Source: Streptomyces pactum
GTDB lineage: Bacteria; Actinomycetota; Actinomycetes; Streptomycetales; Streptomycetaceae
Length of the DNA stretch: 64,000 nt
Direction: 5' to 3'
NCBI RefSeq assembly: GCF_002005225.1
Contig: NZ_CP019724.1
Span: 5,969,501 to 6,033,500 of the forward strand
The position numbers and the translations under genes are program-made. Position 1 is the first letter of the stretch, and the number at the start of each line of letters is the position of its first letter. This document shows, one piece after another, positions 35,564-44,068 of the stretch. The notes below the pieces were generated by a model, which saw nothing but the letters and a program-made list of their open reading frames with translations, was not told the DNA's origin and did not search any database.

Positions 35564-36018
35564 TGCTTCGCTCGCCTACCTTTCGACGGGAACTGGGACG
35601 CCACGACCCGCACGGCGGCACTGTCGCCGGGCCGGAAGAAACCCGCGACACTCGGCCACGGGCTGAAAAACGACCATAGGCGCTGATGTGCCGTTTACAC
35701 CCGGTATGCTTTTCGTTGCGCTGTGCACCGAAAAGGCGTACACGCAGGGACGTCCGCAGGCCACGGGACCATCGCCGCCTCCCCGGCCTGTGATCCTTCT
35801 CGCTCCCACGAGAGGCGGCCGAACGGCTCCCGCACTATCGTCGTCCGGACAAACGGCCGGCCGGCCGGTAAAAGGCGGGACGAAAAGCGGGCGGCGGTCA
35901 GGTCGAACGGGGGTTGCCTGCGTCTCCCCCCGGGGGTGGTGCGAGCCTCATAGGGTTCGCAAGGACAACACATCGCGTACACGGGCGCGATACGAACGGG
36001 GCGGGAGGCCGACGAGGC
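35564..36018. other. Divergent intergenic region
   Basis: About 455 bp with no credible gene. It includes CTTTTCG/CGAAAAG (35709-35735), a 7-bp inverted repeat that may be an operator near the right-hand promoter, and mostly GC-rich sequence. Shine-Dalgarno-like GGGAGG (36003-36008) serves the GT87-PAP2 gene. Confidence 0.4.
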
Positions 36019-38214
36019 GTGGCGAATGCGGAGCACACCGGGCGACCGGCGGAGGCTTTCGGAACTCCTGCCGTCGACGCGACCAGAGCACGGCTGCGGG
36101 TCGCGCGCCTGGGCCTGTGGCTGGTCGCCGCGGTCCTCGCCGTAAGGCAACTGGCCGCGGTCCTCAGCACCCCGAGCGGAGAACGGCTGACGGACCTGGA
36201 GACCTGGGTGGGGGAGCGCGGGGTCCTCCACGTGGAGGGGTCCCTCTACGACTCCACGCAGTTCACCGGCACCCCTTTCGTGGGCCTGGTCCTCAAACCG
36301 TTCACCCGCGCCGCCGAACAGGCCCTCGGCTGGGGCTGGACCTTCGGCTCGCTGCTGCTCGTCGTGGCCCTCGGCCTGGTCGCCGCCCGCGCCCTGCCGA
36401 AGCCGGTGGGCCGCCGTACGGCACTGCTGGCGGCGCCCGTGGCCGTCAGCCTGCTGATGCTGTCGCTGCCGGTGCGCAACGCGCTGTGGCTCGGCCAGAC
36501 CAGCATCATCCCGGTCCTCCTCGTCCTGCTGGGCTGCTTCGCCGTACGCGGCGCACACGGTGACCGGATCGGCGGCGCGCTGATCGGCGTCGCCGCCGCC
36601 TTCCAGCCGACCGTGCTCCTCTTCGTCCCCCTGCTGTGGTTCACCGACCGCGGACGCGCCGCCGTGTCCACCGGCGTGACGTTCCTGGCCTGCACCGCCG
36701 TCGCCTGGGCGGCCATGGCGCAGGACTCCTACACCTACTGGGTCCACCACATGGCGGGCGTGGGCCTGGGCGGCGAGGCCGACGACCTCGCCAACCAGTC
36801 GCTGCACGGCGCCCTGCTGCGACTCGGGTTCTCCGGGCCCCTGGAGATCGCCCTCTTCCTCCTGCTGGGCGCGGCCGTCGCCGTCCTCGCCCTGCGCCGC
36901 GCCGTGCGCTACGCCCGCGACGGCCAGCTCCTGCTCGCGGTCGCCATCACCGGCTGCGCGGCGGTCGTGGTGTCCCCGGCCACCTGGCAGCACCAACTGC
37001 TGTGGGTGCTGCCCGCGGTCGTCGGCCGGGTCGGCAGGCGGGCCTCCGACCGGTACGTGTGGCCGGTCGCCGTCGTCCTGGTGATGACGCTGCCCGCGAA
37101 GATGATCCTGCCGAACATGGCGGCCCTGTACCCCCTGCGCGACAACGTCGTACTCCTGGCGGCGCTGGCCGCCGCCGTCGCCGTGCCGTTCCTGTCCCGC
37201 ACGTCGCCGTACTTCGACGCGCCGGTCCCGACGAGCTACGCGCCCCCGGTCCCGGCCCGCTTCAAGCACGTTCCCCTGCTGCCGTTCCTGCGCCGGGTCC
37301 TCACCCGCCCCAACCTCCTCCTGGAGCTCCTCCTCATCCGGGTCACCTACGCCGCCTACTCCCAGGTCCGCCTCGCGGCGACCGGCGGCAGCAACTCGGC
37401 GGGCCGCGCCCGCGCGGAGGAGCACGGCCGGCAGATCCTCGACCTCGAGCGCTTCCTGCACCTCGACATCGAGCACGCGATCAACCACGCCGTCGTCAAC
37501 GTCGGCTGGCTCCGTGACTTCTTCGACTTCTACTACACGTCGTTCCACTTCGTCGTACCGCTGGCCGTCCTCGGCGTGCTGTACTGGCGCCGCCCGGTCG
37601 ACTACCGCTGGGCCCGCGCGTCCCTCGGCTTCACCACGCTGCTGGCCCTGGTCGGCTTCTGGCTCTACCCGCTGGCGCCGCCGCGTCTGATGCCGGGGCA
37701 CGGGATCATCGACACGGTCCACGGTGTGCAGGACTTCTCGAAGCCGGACTACGGCACGCTGACGCACCTCACCAACCAGTACGCGGCGATGCCGTCGCTG
37801 CACTTCGGCTGGTCGCTGTGGTGCGGGCTGGCGATCGCGCTCATCGCTCCGAAGGTGTGGATGAAGGCCCTCGGCCTCCTCCACCCCCTGTTCACCCTCG
37901 CGGCGATCGTGGCGACCGGCAACCACTGGATCCTGGACGCGGTGGGCGGCGCGGCGGTGGTCGTCGCGGGCTTCGGCCTGGCGTACGTGTTCCAGGGCCC
38001 GAGGGCCCGCGTGGTCACGGCGACCGCGGCGAAGGAGACCACCGCGGCGAAGGAGACCAGCGCGGCGAAGGAGGCCTCCGCGGCCAAGGAGCCGGCGTCC
38101 GCCGCGAACGCCATCCCCGCCCCCGCCCCGCCCCCGGCCAAGGACACCGCCCCGCCCGCCGAGGGGCTCAGCAGCGATCCTCCGGCCCCGGCGAAGGACC
38201 GTACCGGGAGCTGA
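36019..38214 (+). CDS. Bifunctional GT87 glycosyltransferase / PAP2-like phosphatase
   Basis: A 731-residue membrane protein starting GTG 36019. The first ~410 residues are a GT-C polyprenol-phosphate-sugar transferase of family GT87 (DUF2029): many helices, with an ExxD-like catalytic loop region and the conserved RNALWLGQTSIIPVLLVLLGCFAV. The last ~230 residues are a PAP2-type phosphatase: the motifs are YTSFHFVVPLAVLGVL (helix), MPSLHFGWSLWCG (H with SxxxH) and GNHWILDAVGG (SRxxxxHxxxD-like). Other fused versions of this architecture are annotated 'bifunctional glycosyltransferase 87/phosphatase PAP2'. A C-terminal AKET repeat tail follows. It likely builds an inositol-phosphate- or mannose-linked envelope lipid. 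Confidence 0.88.
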   Translation: MANAEHTGRPAEAFGTPAVDATRARLRVARLGLWLVAAVLAVRQLAAVLSTPSGERLTDLETWVGERGVLHVEGSLYDSTQFTGTPFVGLVLKPFTRAAEQALGWGWTFGSLLLVVALGLVAARALPKPVGRRTALLAAPVAVSLLMLSLPVRNALWLGQTSIIPVLLVLLGCFAVRGAHGDRIGGALIGVAAAFQPTVLLFVPLLWFTDRGRAAVSTGVTFLACTAVAWAAMAQDSYTYWVHHMAGVGLGGEADDLANQSLHGALLRLGFSGPLEIALFLLLGAAVAVLALRRAVRYARDGQLLLAVAITGCAAVVVSPATWQHQLLWVLPAVVGRVGRRASDRYVWPVAVVLVMTLPAKMILPNMAALYPLRDNVVLLAALAAAVAVPFLSRTSPYFDAPVPTSYAPPVPARFKHVPLLPFLRRVLTRPNLLLELLLIRVTYAAYSQVRLAATGGSNSAGRARAEEHGRQILDLERFLHLDIEHAINHAVVNVGWLRDFFDFYYTSFHFVVPLAVLGVLYWRRPVDYRWARASLGFTTLLALVGFWLYPLAPPRLMPGHGIIDTVHGVQDFSKPDYGTLTHLTNQYAAMPSLHFGWSLWCGLAIALIAPKVWMKALGLLHPLFTLAAIVATGNHWILDAVGGAAVVVAGFGLAYVFQGPRARVVTATAAKETTAAKETSAAKEASAAKEPASAANAIPAPAPPPAKDTAPPAEGLSSDPPAPAKDRTGS

Positions 38215-39808
38215 GCCGGTACTCGCCCGGCGCCTTGACGGTCAGGCGGGTGAACTCGCCTTCCCGGGCGAGGCACCCGCCGTCGGTGCGCAGCCACGGC
38301 GACCAGGCGACCCGTACGGTCACCCGGCCGGGCCGGTCCACGCGGAGCACCAGATCGGCGCTGGTGGACGTCACGACGGTGCCGGGCTCGGAGACGAGCG
38401 GTACGGCGTCCCGCACCCGGTACACCCGCCAGTGCTCGTCCTGCCAGACGGGCTCCAGCCACTCGGGCCGCAGGTCCGCATTGCGTACGAGCGCCGCCTC
38501 GGCCTCGGCGGGACCGTCGGGCTTGCCGAGCGGAAGCACCACGAAACCGACCGCCCAGCGGTCCAGCCAGTCCCGGTAGGCGGCCGCGGAGAAGGTGCCG
38601 TCGTAGAAGAGGCGGGCGCGTTCCACGTCGAGCTGCCGGTTCCAGCCGCGGGCCATGTTGACGTGCGGCGCGAGTGCGGCCGCCTCGCGGTGGTTGCGGG
38701 CCGGCACGACCTCCACCCGCGTCCGGTCGGCCCCGAGTCCGTCGAGCGCCCGTACGACACCGTCCGTCTCGGCGGCCCAGGCGGGCACCACGGTGTACTC
38801 CTTCAGGTCGTCGGCGGTCTTCTTTCCCATCCACCCGACGGAGAAGACGAGGGCGACGATCAGCAGATCGCGCGCGATCCGCCGCGGCCGGTCCCCGGCG
38901 AGCAGCGCCGCGAGCAGCACAGGGGGCGCGAAGTACTCCGCGAACCGCTCGACGTTCGTGCCGACGGGGGAGGCGATGAGATACGTCAGCACGGTCCCGG
39001 CCGCGTACACGGCCCCGCTCCACCGGGCGACCCGCCAGTGGCGCGGGGCCAGCGCGGTGACGGCGAGGCCGAGCACGGCCGGCGGCCATATTCGGGCCGC
39101 CGGCATCGGCTGCTCCCCGGTGAAGGGGAACAGCACCGTGGTCAGCCCGACCACCGCGGCGGGGGGTACGAGGAGCACGAGGGCGCGCCCCCAGTCCCGT
39201 ACGAGCAGGAACGCGGCGCCCACGACGGCCAGGTACAACCCGGCCACCGGCGACGCCATGGTGGCCAGGGCGGCGTACCCGGCGGCGAGGACGAGCCGCC
39301 GCTCCCGGACCAGGTACACACACGCGGCCAGCCCGAAGGCGAGGCCGAGCGCGAAGGTCGTACGGCCCGAGGCGACGTTGCACCACAGGGCGAGGGAGGC
39401 GAGCAGGGCGACCCACAGCGGCCGGCGCACGCCGGTCCGTGTGATCAGCACGGCCGCCAGCCAGGCGGCGGCCAGCCCGGACACCGCGGTGACCGTGCGC
39501 ACGCCGAGCGCGGCCATCAGGTACGGCGAGATCACGCTGTAGTTGGCGGTGTGCGCCCCGCCGTACCAGAACAGCCCGTAGGCCGAGGCGCCGTGCCGCG
39601 AGGCGAAGTCGGCCCATGCCTCCTGTGCGGCCAGGTCGCCCCCGCCGGTGGCGAGAAACACCCACCACACCGCGTACAGCGGGATGGTGGGCAGCGTGGC
39701 GAGCAGGGGCACGCGATGCCTGCGCCCGAAGGCACGCAGGGCGTCGCCCGGGCGTCTGACCCGTTGCCGTTCGGGGCGGAGGACGGTCGTCGGTGCGGCA
39801 GGGACCAC
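38168..39808 (-). CDS. Polytopic integral membrane protein, GT-C-like
   Basis: A 546-residue protein with about 11-12 helices in the first 360 residues (LLATLPTIPLYAVWWVFLATG, VTAVSGLAAAWLAAVLITR, LVLLVPPAAVVGLTTVLFPF, VYAAGTVLTYLIASPVG) and a soluble C-terminal ~180 residues (GADRTRVEVVPARNHREA, WLEPVWQDEHWRVYRVRD, RVDRPGRVTVRVAWSPWLR). The architecture resembles GT-C mannosyltransferase or related envelope-assembly proteins, but no catalytic motif is certain, so function is inferred. It overlaps the GT87-PAP2 gene convergently by 47 bp, suggesting an association in envelope lipid synthesis, but not a shared operon. Confidence 0.8.
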   Translation of the reverse strand: MVPAAPTTVLRPERQRVRRPGDALRAFGRRHRVPLLATLPTIPLYAVWWVFLATGGGDLAAQEAWADFASRHGASAYGLFWYGGAHTANYSVISPYLMAALGVRTVTAVSGLAAAWLAAVLITRTGVRRPLWVALLASLALWCNVASGRTTFALGLAFGLAACVYLVRERRLVLAAGYAALATMASPVAGLYLAVVGAAFLLVRDWGRALVLLVPPAAVVGLTTVLFPFTGEQPMPAARIWPPAVLGLAVTALAPRHWRVARWSGAVYAAGTVLTYLIASPVGTNVERFAEYFAPPVLLAALLAGDRPRRIARDLLIVALVFSVGWMGKKTADDLKEYTVVPAWAAETDGVVRALDGLGADRTRVEVVPARNHREAAALAPHVNMARGWNRQLDVERARLFYDGTFSAAAYRDWLDRWAVGFVVLPLGKPDGPAEAEAALVRNADLRPEWLEPVWQDEHWRVYRVRDAVPLVSEPGTVVTSTSADLVLRVDRPGRVTVRVAWSPWLRTDGGCLAREGEFTRLTVKAPGEYRLSSRYGPSPGPEDRC

Positions 39809-39990
39809 GGTCGGGGTTTCCGTTCGGCGTCATCGGGGTGCACGGCGGGGGCACGTGCGAAGACGATAATTCGAACAGAAACGTTGACCGGTTCCCGGCC
39901 GGATCACTCAGGCCCGGCAGCCCGGCGGCGGGTGCCGACGAACCCGGCCGGGGTGAGCGCGCCCGGGTGAGCTCCGTGCGGGGCGGTCCG

Positions 39991-40027
39991 CCGGGCATCC
40001 CCCGCCCCGGGAGCGGGGGATGCCCGG
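39991..40027. terminator. Terminator after the Tat-secreted protein gene
   Basis: A perfect 15-bp inverted repeat (39991-40005, 40013-40027; CCGGGCATCCCCCGC) with a 7-nt loop stands four bases beyond the stop of the minus-strand gene. Confidence 0.85.
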
Positions 40028-40030
40028 TGA

Positions 40031-41194
40031 TCACACCGCGGCGGTGTGCCCGGTGACCGGGCAGGCGCCGGCCGTCGCCGTCGCCGTCGCCGCTGCCGTC
40101 GCCGTCGCCGTGCCGAAGGCGGCGGTCCTGGCGGTGGGTGCCGTTCCGCCGATCTGCTGGAGGATCTCGTCGGAGAGCAGGTCCTCCTTGCCCTTGAGCG
40201 CGTCGGCGACCTTGAGGTCGGTGTTGAAGACCATCTCGGCGGCGACGTTGTCCTGGACGATGCGGGCCAGGTTGTCCAGGGCGACGAAGACCGGGTCCGA
40301 GGGGGTCTCCACGGTCGGCAGGTCGATGAGGTGGGTGTCCACCTTCGCCTGGTTCATGGTGCGCCGGATGATGACGGACGCCTGGTTCAGCTCGGCCGTG
40401 GTCCAGATCGAGAGCACCGTGACGTACAGGTTGCTCCACGCCTGTTCACCGATCAGCGCGCGCCACCGCTTCATCAGGCCCTCGATGCCGGTGATCTGGG
40501 CGGTGGCGGCGAAGGTCATGTTGACGCGGATGGACGGGTAGACGGTTGCGGCGAAGCGGTTGAACGACACCATGTCGAACGACTGGGCCGCGACGGACGC
40601 GTCGATGAACTTGACCGCCTCGCTCAGGATCTTGTCGCAGGAGTTCTCCAGGTCGAGGGGGAGATTCGCGGTGCCGAGCTTGGTGTGCGCCGTCTGGAGC
40701 GTGGTCTTGAAGGCGTTCAGCGGGGTGATCCAGCCCTTGTCGCCCGGCGCCTTGGTGACGACCATGTCCAGGTCGTGCGGGTCGATGCGGTCCGCGTTGG
40801 GGATGTTGGGGACCTGGTCGCCGAGGTAGGCGGCGAGTACCGAGAAGAGGCCCAGGGGGACGTGGGCGATCGACTTGGCCAGTTCGAAGTACTCCGGGAC
40901 CGGGTCGACGGTCTCGACCTGCTTGCCGCCGTTGACGAGGGTGAAGCGTCCGCCGACCGCGTTGTTCGAGACGACGATGACCGGACTGAGCTGCGTCGTC
41001 AGTTCGCTCTTGAGGGTCGCGTAGTTCGCGCGCATCCTGGTGTTGACGGCGCGTATCGCGTCGCGTGCGGCCTTCTCGTCGGTCGCGGTGATCCCCGCGG
41101 TGGCCGCCGAGGCGGTGGAGGCCGACTGGCCGGTGAAGAGAGTCGCCGCCCCGACGGCCGACGCGGTACCCAGAAATCCTCTACGTGTTGCCAT
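40031..41194 (-). CDS. Tat-secreted protein of unknown function
   Basis: A 387-residue exported protein. The N-terminus MATRRGFLGTASAVGAATLFTGQSASTASA is a twin-arginine signal (T-R-R-G-F-L, short hydrophobic core, ASA cleavage). The mature part is helical with many polar residues, including DAIRAVNTRMRANYATLKSEL and FNTDLKVADALKGKEDLLSDEI, and no recognised domain. The C-terminus is an Ala/Thr tract (from GCC/ACG-type DNA repeats) followed by GACPVTGHTAAV, which carries the only Cys besides NSCDK. Its nearest partners are the isochorismatase-like genes, 113 bp upstream on the same strand, and a terminator follows. Function unknown. Confidence 0.78.
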   Translation of the reverse strand: MATRRGFLGTASAVGAATLFTGQSASTASAATAGITATDEKAARDAIRAVNTRMRANYATLKSELTTQLSPVIVVSNNAVGGRFTLVNGGKQVETVDPVPEYFELAKSIAHVPLGLFSVLAAYLGDQVPNIPNADRIDPHDLDMVVTKAPGDKGWITPLNAFKTTLQTAHTKLGTANLPLDLENSCDKILSEAVKFIDASVAAQSFDMVSFNRFAATVYPSIRVNMTFAATAQITGIEGLMKRWRALIGEQAWSNLYVTVLSIWTTAELNQASVIIRRTMNQAKVDTHLIDLPTVETPSDPVFVALDNLARIVQDNVAAEMVFNTDLKVADALKGKEDLLSDEILQQIGGTAPTARTAAFGTATATAAATATATAGACPVTGHTAAV

Positions 41195-41242
41195 GCCCCG
41201 TCTTTCCGCTTTCTTCGGTGAGTGAAAGTGCCTTATGGCGAT

Positions 41243-41306
41243 GTGGGGGGGGAACAGCGTGGGGGGAGTTCGGGTGGGGGGATTTCAGGGTGGGGGGAGG
41301 GGAGGG
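41243..41306 (+). other. G-run cluster with G-quadruplex potential
   Basis: Between the two minus-strand genes the plus strand carries seven to eight runs of three or more G (8, 6, 3, 6, 3, 6, 4 and 3 G) separated by short loops. It fits the G-quadruplex pattern several times over; the transcript of the minus-strand genes would carry the C-rich complement. Confidence 0.6.
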
Positions 41307-41307
41307 C

Positions 41308-42036
41308 TCAGGTCAGGGACTTCTGCGACGGGACCACGACCCCGTAGAGGTCCTGGACCGTGGCGAGAGCGGCCTCGTGGACCTGCTGTGCGGGAACGCC
41401 GTCCGGGTCGCCCTCGAGGGGCAGCGGCCGGGTCGCGGAGGCGTCGGCGACCACGGTCGGCGCGTTGCCGTTGAGGAACGCGCCCTGGGCGGTGAAGAGG
41501 GTGCACATGTTGGTCATGAACCCGGCGACGATGACGTTCTTGTTGCCGGCCTCCTTGACCTTCTCGGCGAGGTCGGTGCCGTGGAAGGCGTTGGGGACGC
41601 TCTTCTCGACGACGGGCTCGCCCTTGGCCGGCTTGAGCGCCGGGATGATCCGGCCCGCCCTCGACTTCAGGTCGTAGCCCTTGTCGACGATGTGGATGAC
41701 CGGCGTACCCGCCTCGCGGGCCCGCGTCAGCAGGGCTTCGGCGTTGTCCACCGCCGGCTTCCAGCCGTCGAGTTCCATCACACCGTCGGTGTAGGTGTTC
41801 TGGTAGTCGACGAGGATGAGCGTGGCGTCGGAGAGCGTGGCCGGGGTCTCGTCCAGGCCGTTGAGCTTCCGCAGCGTGGTCGTGTCCTTCGCGACGTTCT
41901 TCTCCGCGGTGGCGGTGGCGGAGGCCGACGACTTCTCGTCGGACGTGGCGGCCTGCGGACTTCCGCCGCACGCGGTGGCGGTGACCGAGAGGGCGGCGGC
42001 GGCGCCGAGGGCGACGGCGGGGCGGAGCAGCTTCAT
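41308..42036 (-). CDS. Isochorismatase-family hydrolase, lipoprotein version
   Basis: A 242-residue protein beginning MKLLRPAVALGAAAALSVTATACGGS, a lipoprotein signal with lipobox TATAC. The domain has the cysteine hydrolase triad of the isochorismatase family: Asp in LILVDYQNTYTDGVMELDGW, Lys in EPVVEKSVPNAF (K of the conserved position) and Cys in VIVAGFMTNMCTLFTAQGAF. It is very similar to the next gene product, from which it shares the ATG/TGA overlap (one base), so it arose by tandem duplication followed by gain of a secretion signal. The exported enzyme may hydrolyse an extracellular amide or thioester; its substrate is not known. Confidence 0.88.
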   Translation of the reverse strand: MKLLRPAVALGAAAALSVTATACGGSPQAATSDEKSSASATATAEKNVAKDTTTLRKLNGLDETPATLSDATLILVDYQNTYTDGVMELDGWKPAVDNAEALLTRAREAGTPVIHIVDKGYDLKSRAGRIIPALKPAKGEPVVEKSVPNAFHGTDLAEKVKEAGNKNVIVAGFMTNMCTLFTAQGAFLNGNAPTVVADASATRPLPLEGDPDGVPAQQVHEAALATVQDLYGVVVPSQKSLT

Positions 42037-42626
42037 CAGGAGATCTCCTTCTGCGACGGAACGACGACCCCGTACAGGTCGGCGATGGTGGCGAGGGCGC
42101 TGTAGTGCACCTGGCGGGCGTCCAGTTCGGTGTCCGCGACCGGCAGCGCGCGGGTGGCACAGGCGTCGGCCACGACGGTGGGGCGGTTGCCGCGCAGGAA
42201 GGCACCCTGGGCGGTGAAGGCCACGCACATGTGCGTCATGAATCCGGCGATGACGAGGTCGGCGTTGCCCGCGGCGTCGACGTGCCCGTCCAGGTCCGTG
42301 CCGACGAACGCGTTCGGCACCTTCTTGACGACGACGGGCTCGCCGTCGACCGGTGCGACGCTCGGGTGGATGGCGCCGATCTCGGTCCGGATGTCGTAAG
42401 GCGTGCCCTCTCCGCCGTCGTTGACGACGTGGACGACCTTCGTGCCCTCCTGGCGGGCCCGCGCCAGCAGTCGGGCGCCGGCGTCGAGTGCGGCCCGCCA
42501 GCCGTCGAGTTCCATCACGCCGGTCGTGTAGGTGTTCTGGTAGTCGACGAGGACCAGGGTGGAGGCGGCGAGCTTCGCGGGGGTGTCGTCGAAGCCGTTG
42601 AGCCTGCGCAGCGTCGTTCTGGGCAT
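42036..42626 (-). CDS. Isochorismatase-family hydrolase, cytosolic version
   Basis: A 196-residue cysteine hydrolase: Asp in TLVLVDYQNTYTTGVMELDGW, Lys in PVVVKKVPNAF and Cys in VIAGFMTHMCVAFTAQGAFL. The start MPRTTLRR (42626) was preferred over 42704 because the family begins there. The family includes isochorismatases, nicotinamidases and N-carbamoylsarcosine amidases; which applies is uncertain. It lies divergent from a GlxA-type AraC regulator, a common pairing, and upstream of its lipoprotein paralogue with a one-base overlap. Confidence 0.9.
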   Translation of the reverse strand: MPRTTLRRLNGFDDTPAKLAASTLVLVDYQNTYTTGVMELDGWRAALDAGARLLARARQEGTKVVHVVNDGGEGTPYDIRTEIGAIHPSVAPVDGEPVVVKKVPNAFVGTDLDGHVDAAGNADLVIAGFMTHMCVAFTAQGAFLRGNRPTVVADACATRALPVADTELDARQVHYSALATIADLYGVVVPSQKEIS

Positions 42627-42711
42627 GGGAGACCGCCTGCATTCGCTTGTCGGGGAAGGCAGTTCACCGGTGCGGTGACCTGCGCTCATGACGCTATGGC
42701 CCACCGGTCCG

Positions 42712-42746
42712 TGTCGGCAATGTCATCTAACATGCAGTTACCGACA
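42712..42746. promoter_or_regulatory. Imperfect inverted repeat between the hydrolase and glxA-type genes
   Basis: TGTCGGCAATG (42712-42722) and CAGTTACCGACA (about 42735-42746) form an imperfect repeat with arms beginning TGTCGG/CCGACA, in the promoter region shared by the divergent genes. A candidate operator for the GlxA-type regulator. Confidence 0.45.
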
Positions 42747-42761
42747 TGGCTGTTGCCGAGT

Positions 42762-43775
42762 ATGGGGGGCCACTTGAGCACCGTCGGACGACTGATCGTC
42801 ATCGTCCTCTTCGCAGGCGTCGACCTGCTCGACGTCACCGGACCACCGGAGGTCTTCTCCCTCGCGCGGCGCGAGACGGACGAGGCGGCGGGCTACGACG
42901 TGGTCCTCGCCGCCGAGACCATGGAACCGGTCACCACCGGCGCCGGGGTCCGCGTCCTGCCCGACGCCACCTTCGACGAACTGTCGGCGCGGAGCATCGA
43001 CACCCTGATCGTGCCCGGCGCCGTCGAGGTGGACGACCAGCGCCGCGTGCACCCCCTCACCGACTCCGCCGTGGTGGAGCGGGTGAGGCAACTCGCCGGA
43101 CGGACCCGGCGGGTCACGTCCGTCTGCGTCGGGGCGCACATCCTCGCCGCCGCCGGGCTCCTCGACGGCAAGCGCGCCACCACCCACTGGTCGACCGCGC
43201 GCCGGCTCGCCGCCGAGCACCCGGCCGTCGAGGTCGACGCCGACCCGATCTTCATCCGCGAGGGCGATGTCTGGACCGGCGCCGGAATCAGCGCCTGCCT
43301 CGACCTGTCGCTCGCCCTCATCGCCGACGACCTCGGCGAGGCGGTCGCGCTGCGCGTCGCGCGGCAACTCGTGATGTACCTGAAACGGCCGAGCGGGCAG
43401 AGCCAGTTCAGCGTCCCCCTGGAGCAGATCTCCACGACCCGGCGCATCGAGGATCTGCGCCACCACGTCATGCGCAACATCGCCGGGCCCCTCACCGTCG
43501 CCGACCTCGCCGCGTGCGCCCACGTCAGCGACCGGCAGCTCACCCGGATCTTCAAGACCGAACTCGGCACGACCCCGCACGCCTACATCGAGTCGGCCCG
43601 CGTCGAGGTGGCCCGCCACCAGCTCGAATCCACCGACGCCACCCTGGAACGGGTCGCGTCCACGTGCGGGTTCGGCACCGTCGACACCCTGGTCAGGGCG
43701 TTCCGCCGCCGGCTCGACACCACGCCGACCGAGTACCGGCGCCGTTTCCGGACCGTCCCCGGCGGTCAGAGCTGA
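42762..43775 (+). CDS. GlxA family transcriptional regulator (DJ-1/PfpI + AraC HTH)
   Basis: A 337-residue regulator, start ATG 42762 (TTG 42774 is an alternative with a GGGGGG upstream). The N-terminal DJ-1/PfpI-like domain shows LFAGVDLLDVTGPPEVFSLA and TSVCVGAHILAAAGLLDG with the nucleophile-elbow Cys; such domains sense ligands. The C-terminal HTH_18 region is PLTVADLAACAHVSDRQLTRIFKTELGTTPHAYIESARVEVARHQLESTDATLERVASTCGFGTVDTLVRAFRRRL, the standard two-helix-turn-helix AraC fold. It should activate or repress the divergent isochorismatase operon; the ligand is unknown. Confidence 0.92.
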   Translation: MGGHLSTVGRLIVIVLFAGVDLLDVTGPPEVFSLARRETDEAAGYDVVLAAETMEPVTTGAGVRVLPDATFDELSARSIDTLIVPGAVEVDDQRRVHPLTDSAVVERVRQLAGRTRRVTSVCVGAHILAAAGLLDGKRATTHWSTARRLAAEHPAVEVDADPIFIREGDVWTGAGISACLDLSLALIADDLGEAVALRVARQLVMYLKRPSGQSQFSVPLEQISTTRRIEDLRHHVMRNIAGPLTVADLAACAHVSDRQLTRIFKTELGTTPHAYIESARVEVARHQLESTDATLERVASTCGFGTVDTLVRAFRRRLDTTPTEYRRRFRTVPGGQS

Positions 43776-44068
43776 CGCGGCCCGGCAGGGTGCCCACTCA
43801 TCGACGGGCCGCGCCCGGGACGGCGGGCGCCTGAAGGCTGAGGGAGTGGTCGACACACGTGAGCACTTCGCCTCCCGCTGTCCTCGCGGCGCTCATCCGA
43901 GCGCGCGGGAGACATTTGCCCTCCAAGTGTTCACGGTCCGCGGCACTGGCCCACCGCCGGAAGCAGCCGACATGCGCCCGCGCTGCCCCCGGCGGACGCG
44001 GGCGCGGCCGGGGCACGGGCCGCATGTTCGGTCCGTCGGCCACGAGCCCGCTGCGTAGGTGAGGCCCG
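43776..44068. other. Gene-free convergent region
   Basis: About 290 bp between convergent genes with no credible gene. CGCCCGCG/CGCGGGCG (43975-44004) is an 8-bp inverted repeat and candidate terminator serving the ECF operon on the minus strand. Confidence 0.45.

Noticed and set aside
43798..44062. Small frames on both strands in the gap after the glxA-type gene
   Set aside because: No Shine-Dalgarno, no family resemblance and shadow-like composition; treated as a gene-free region.
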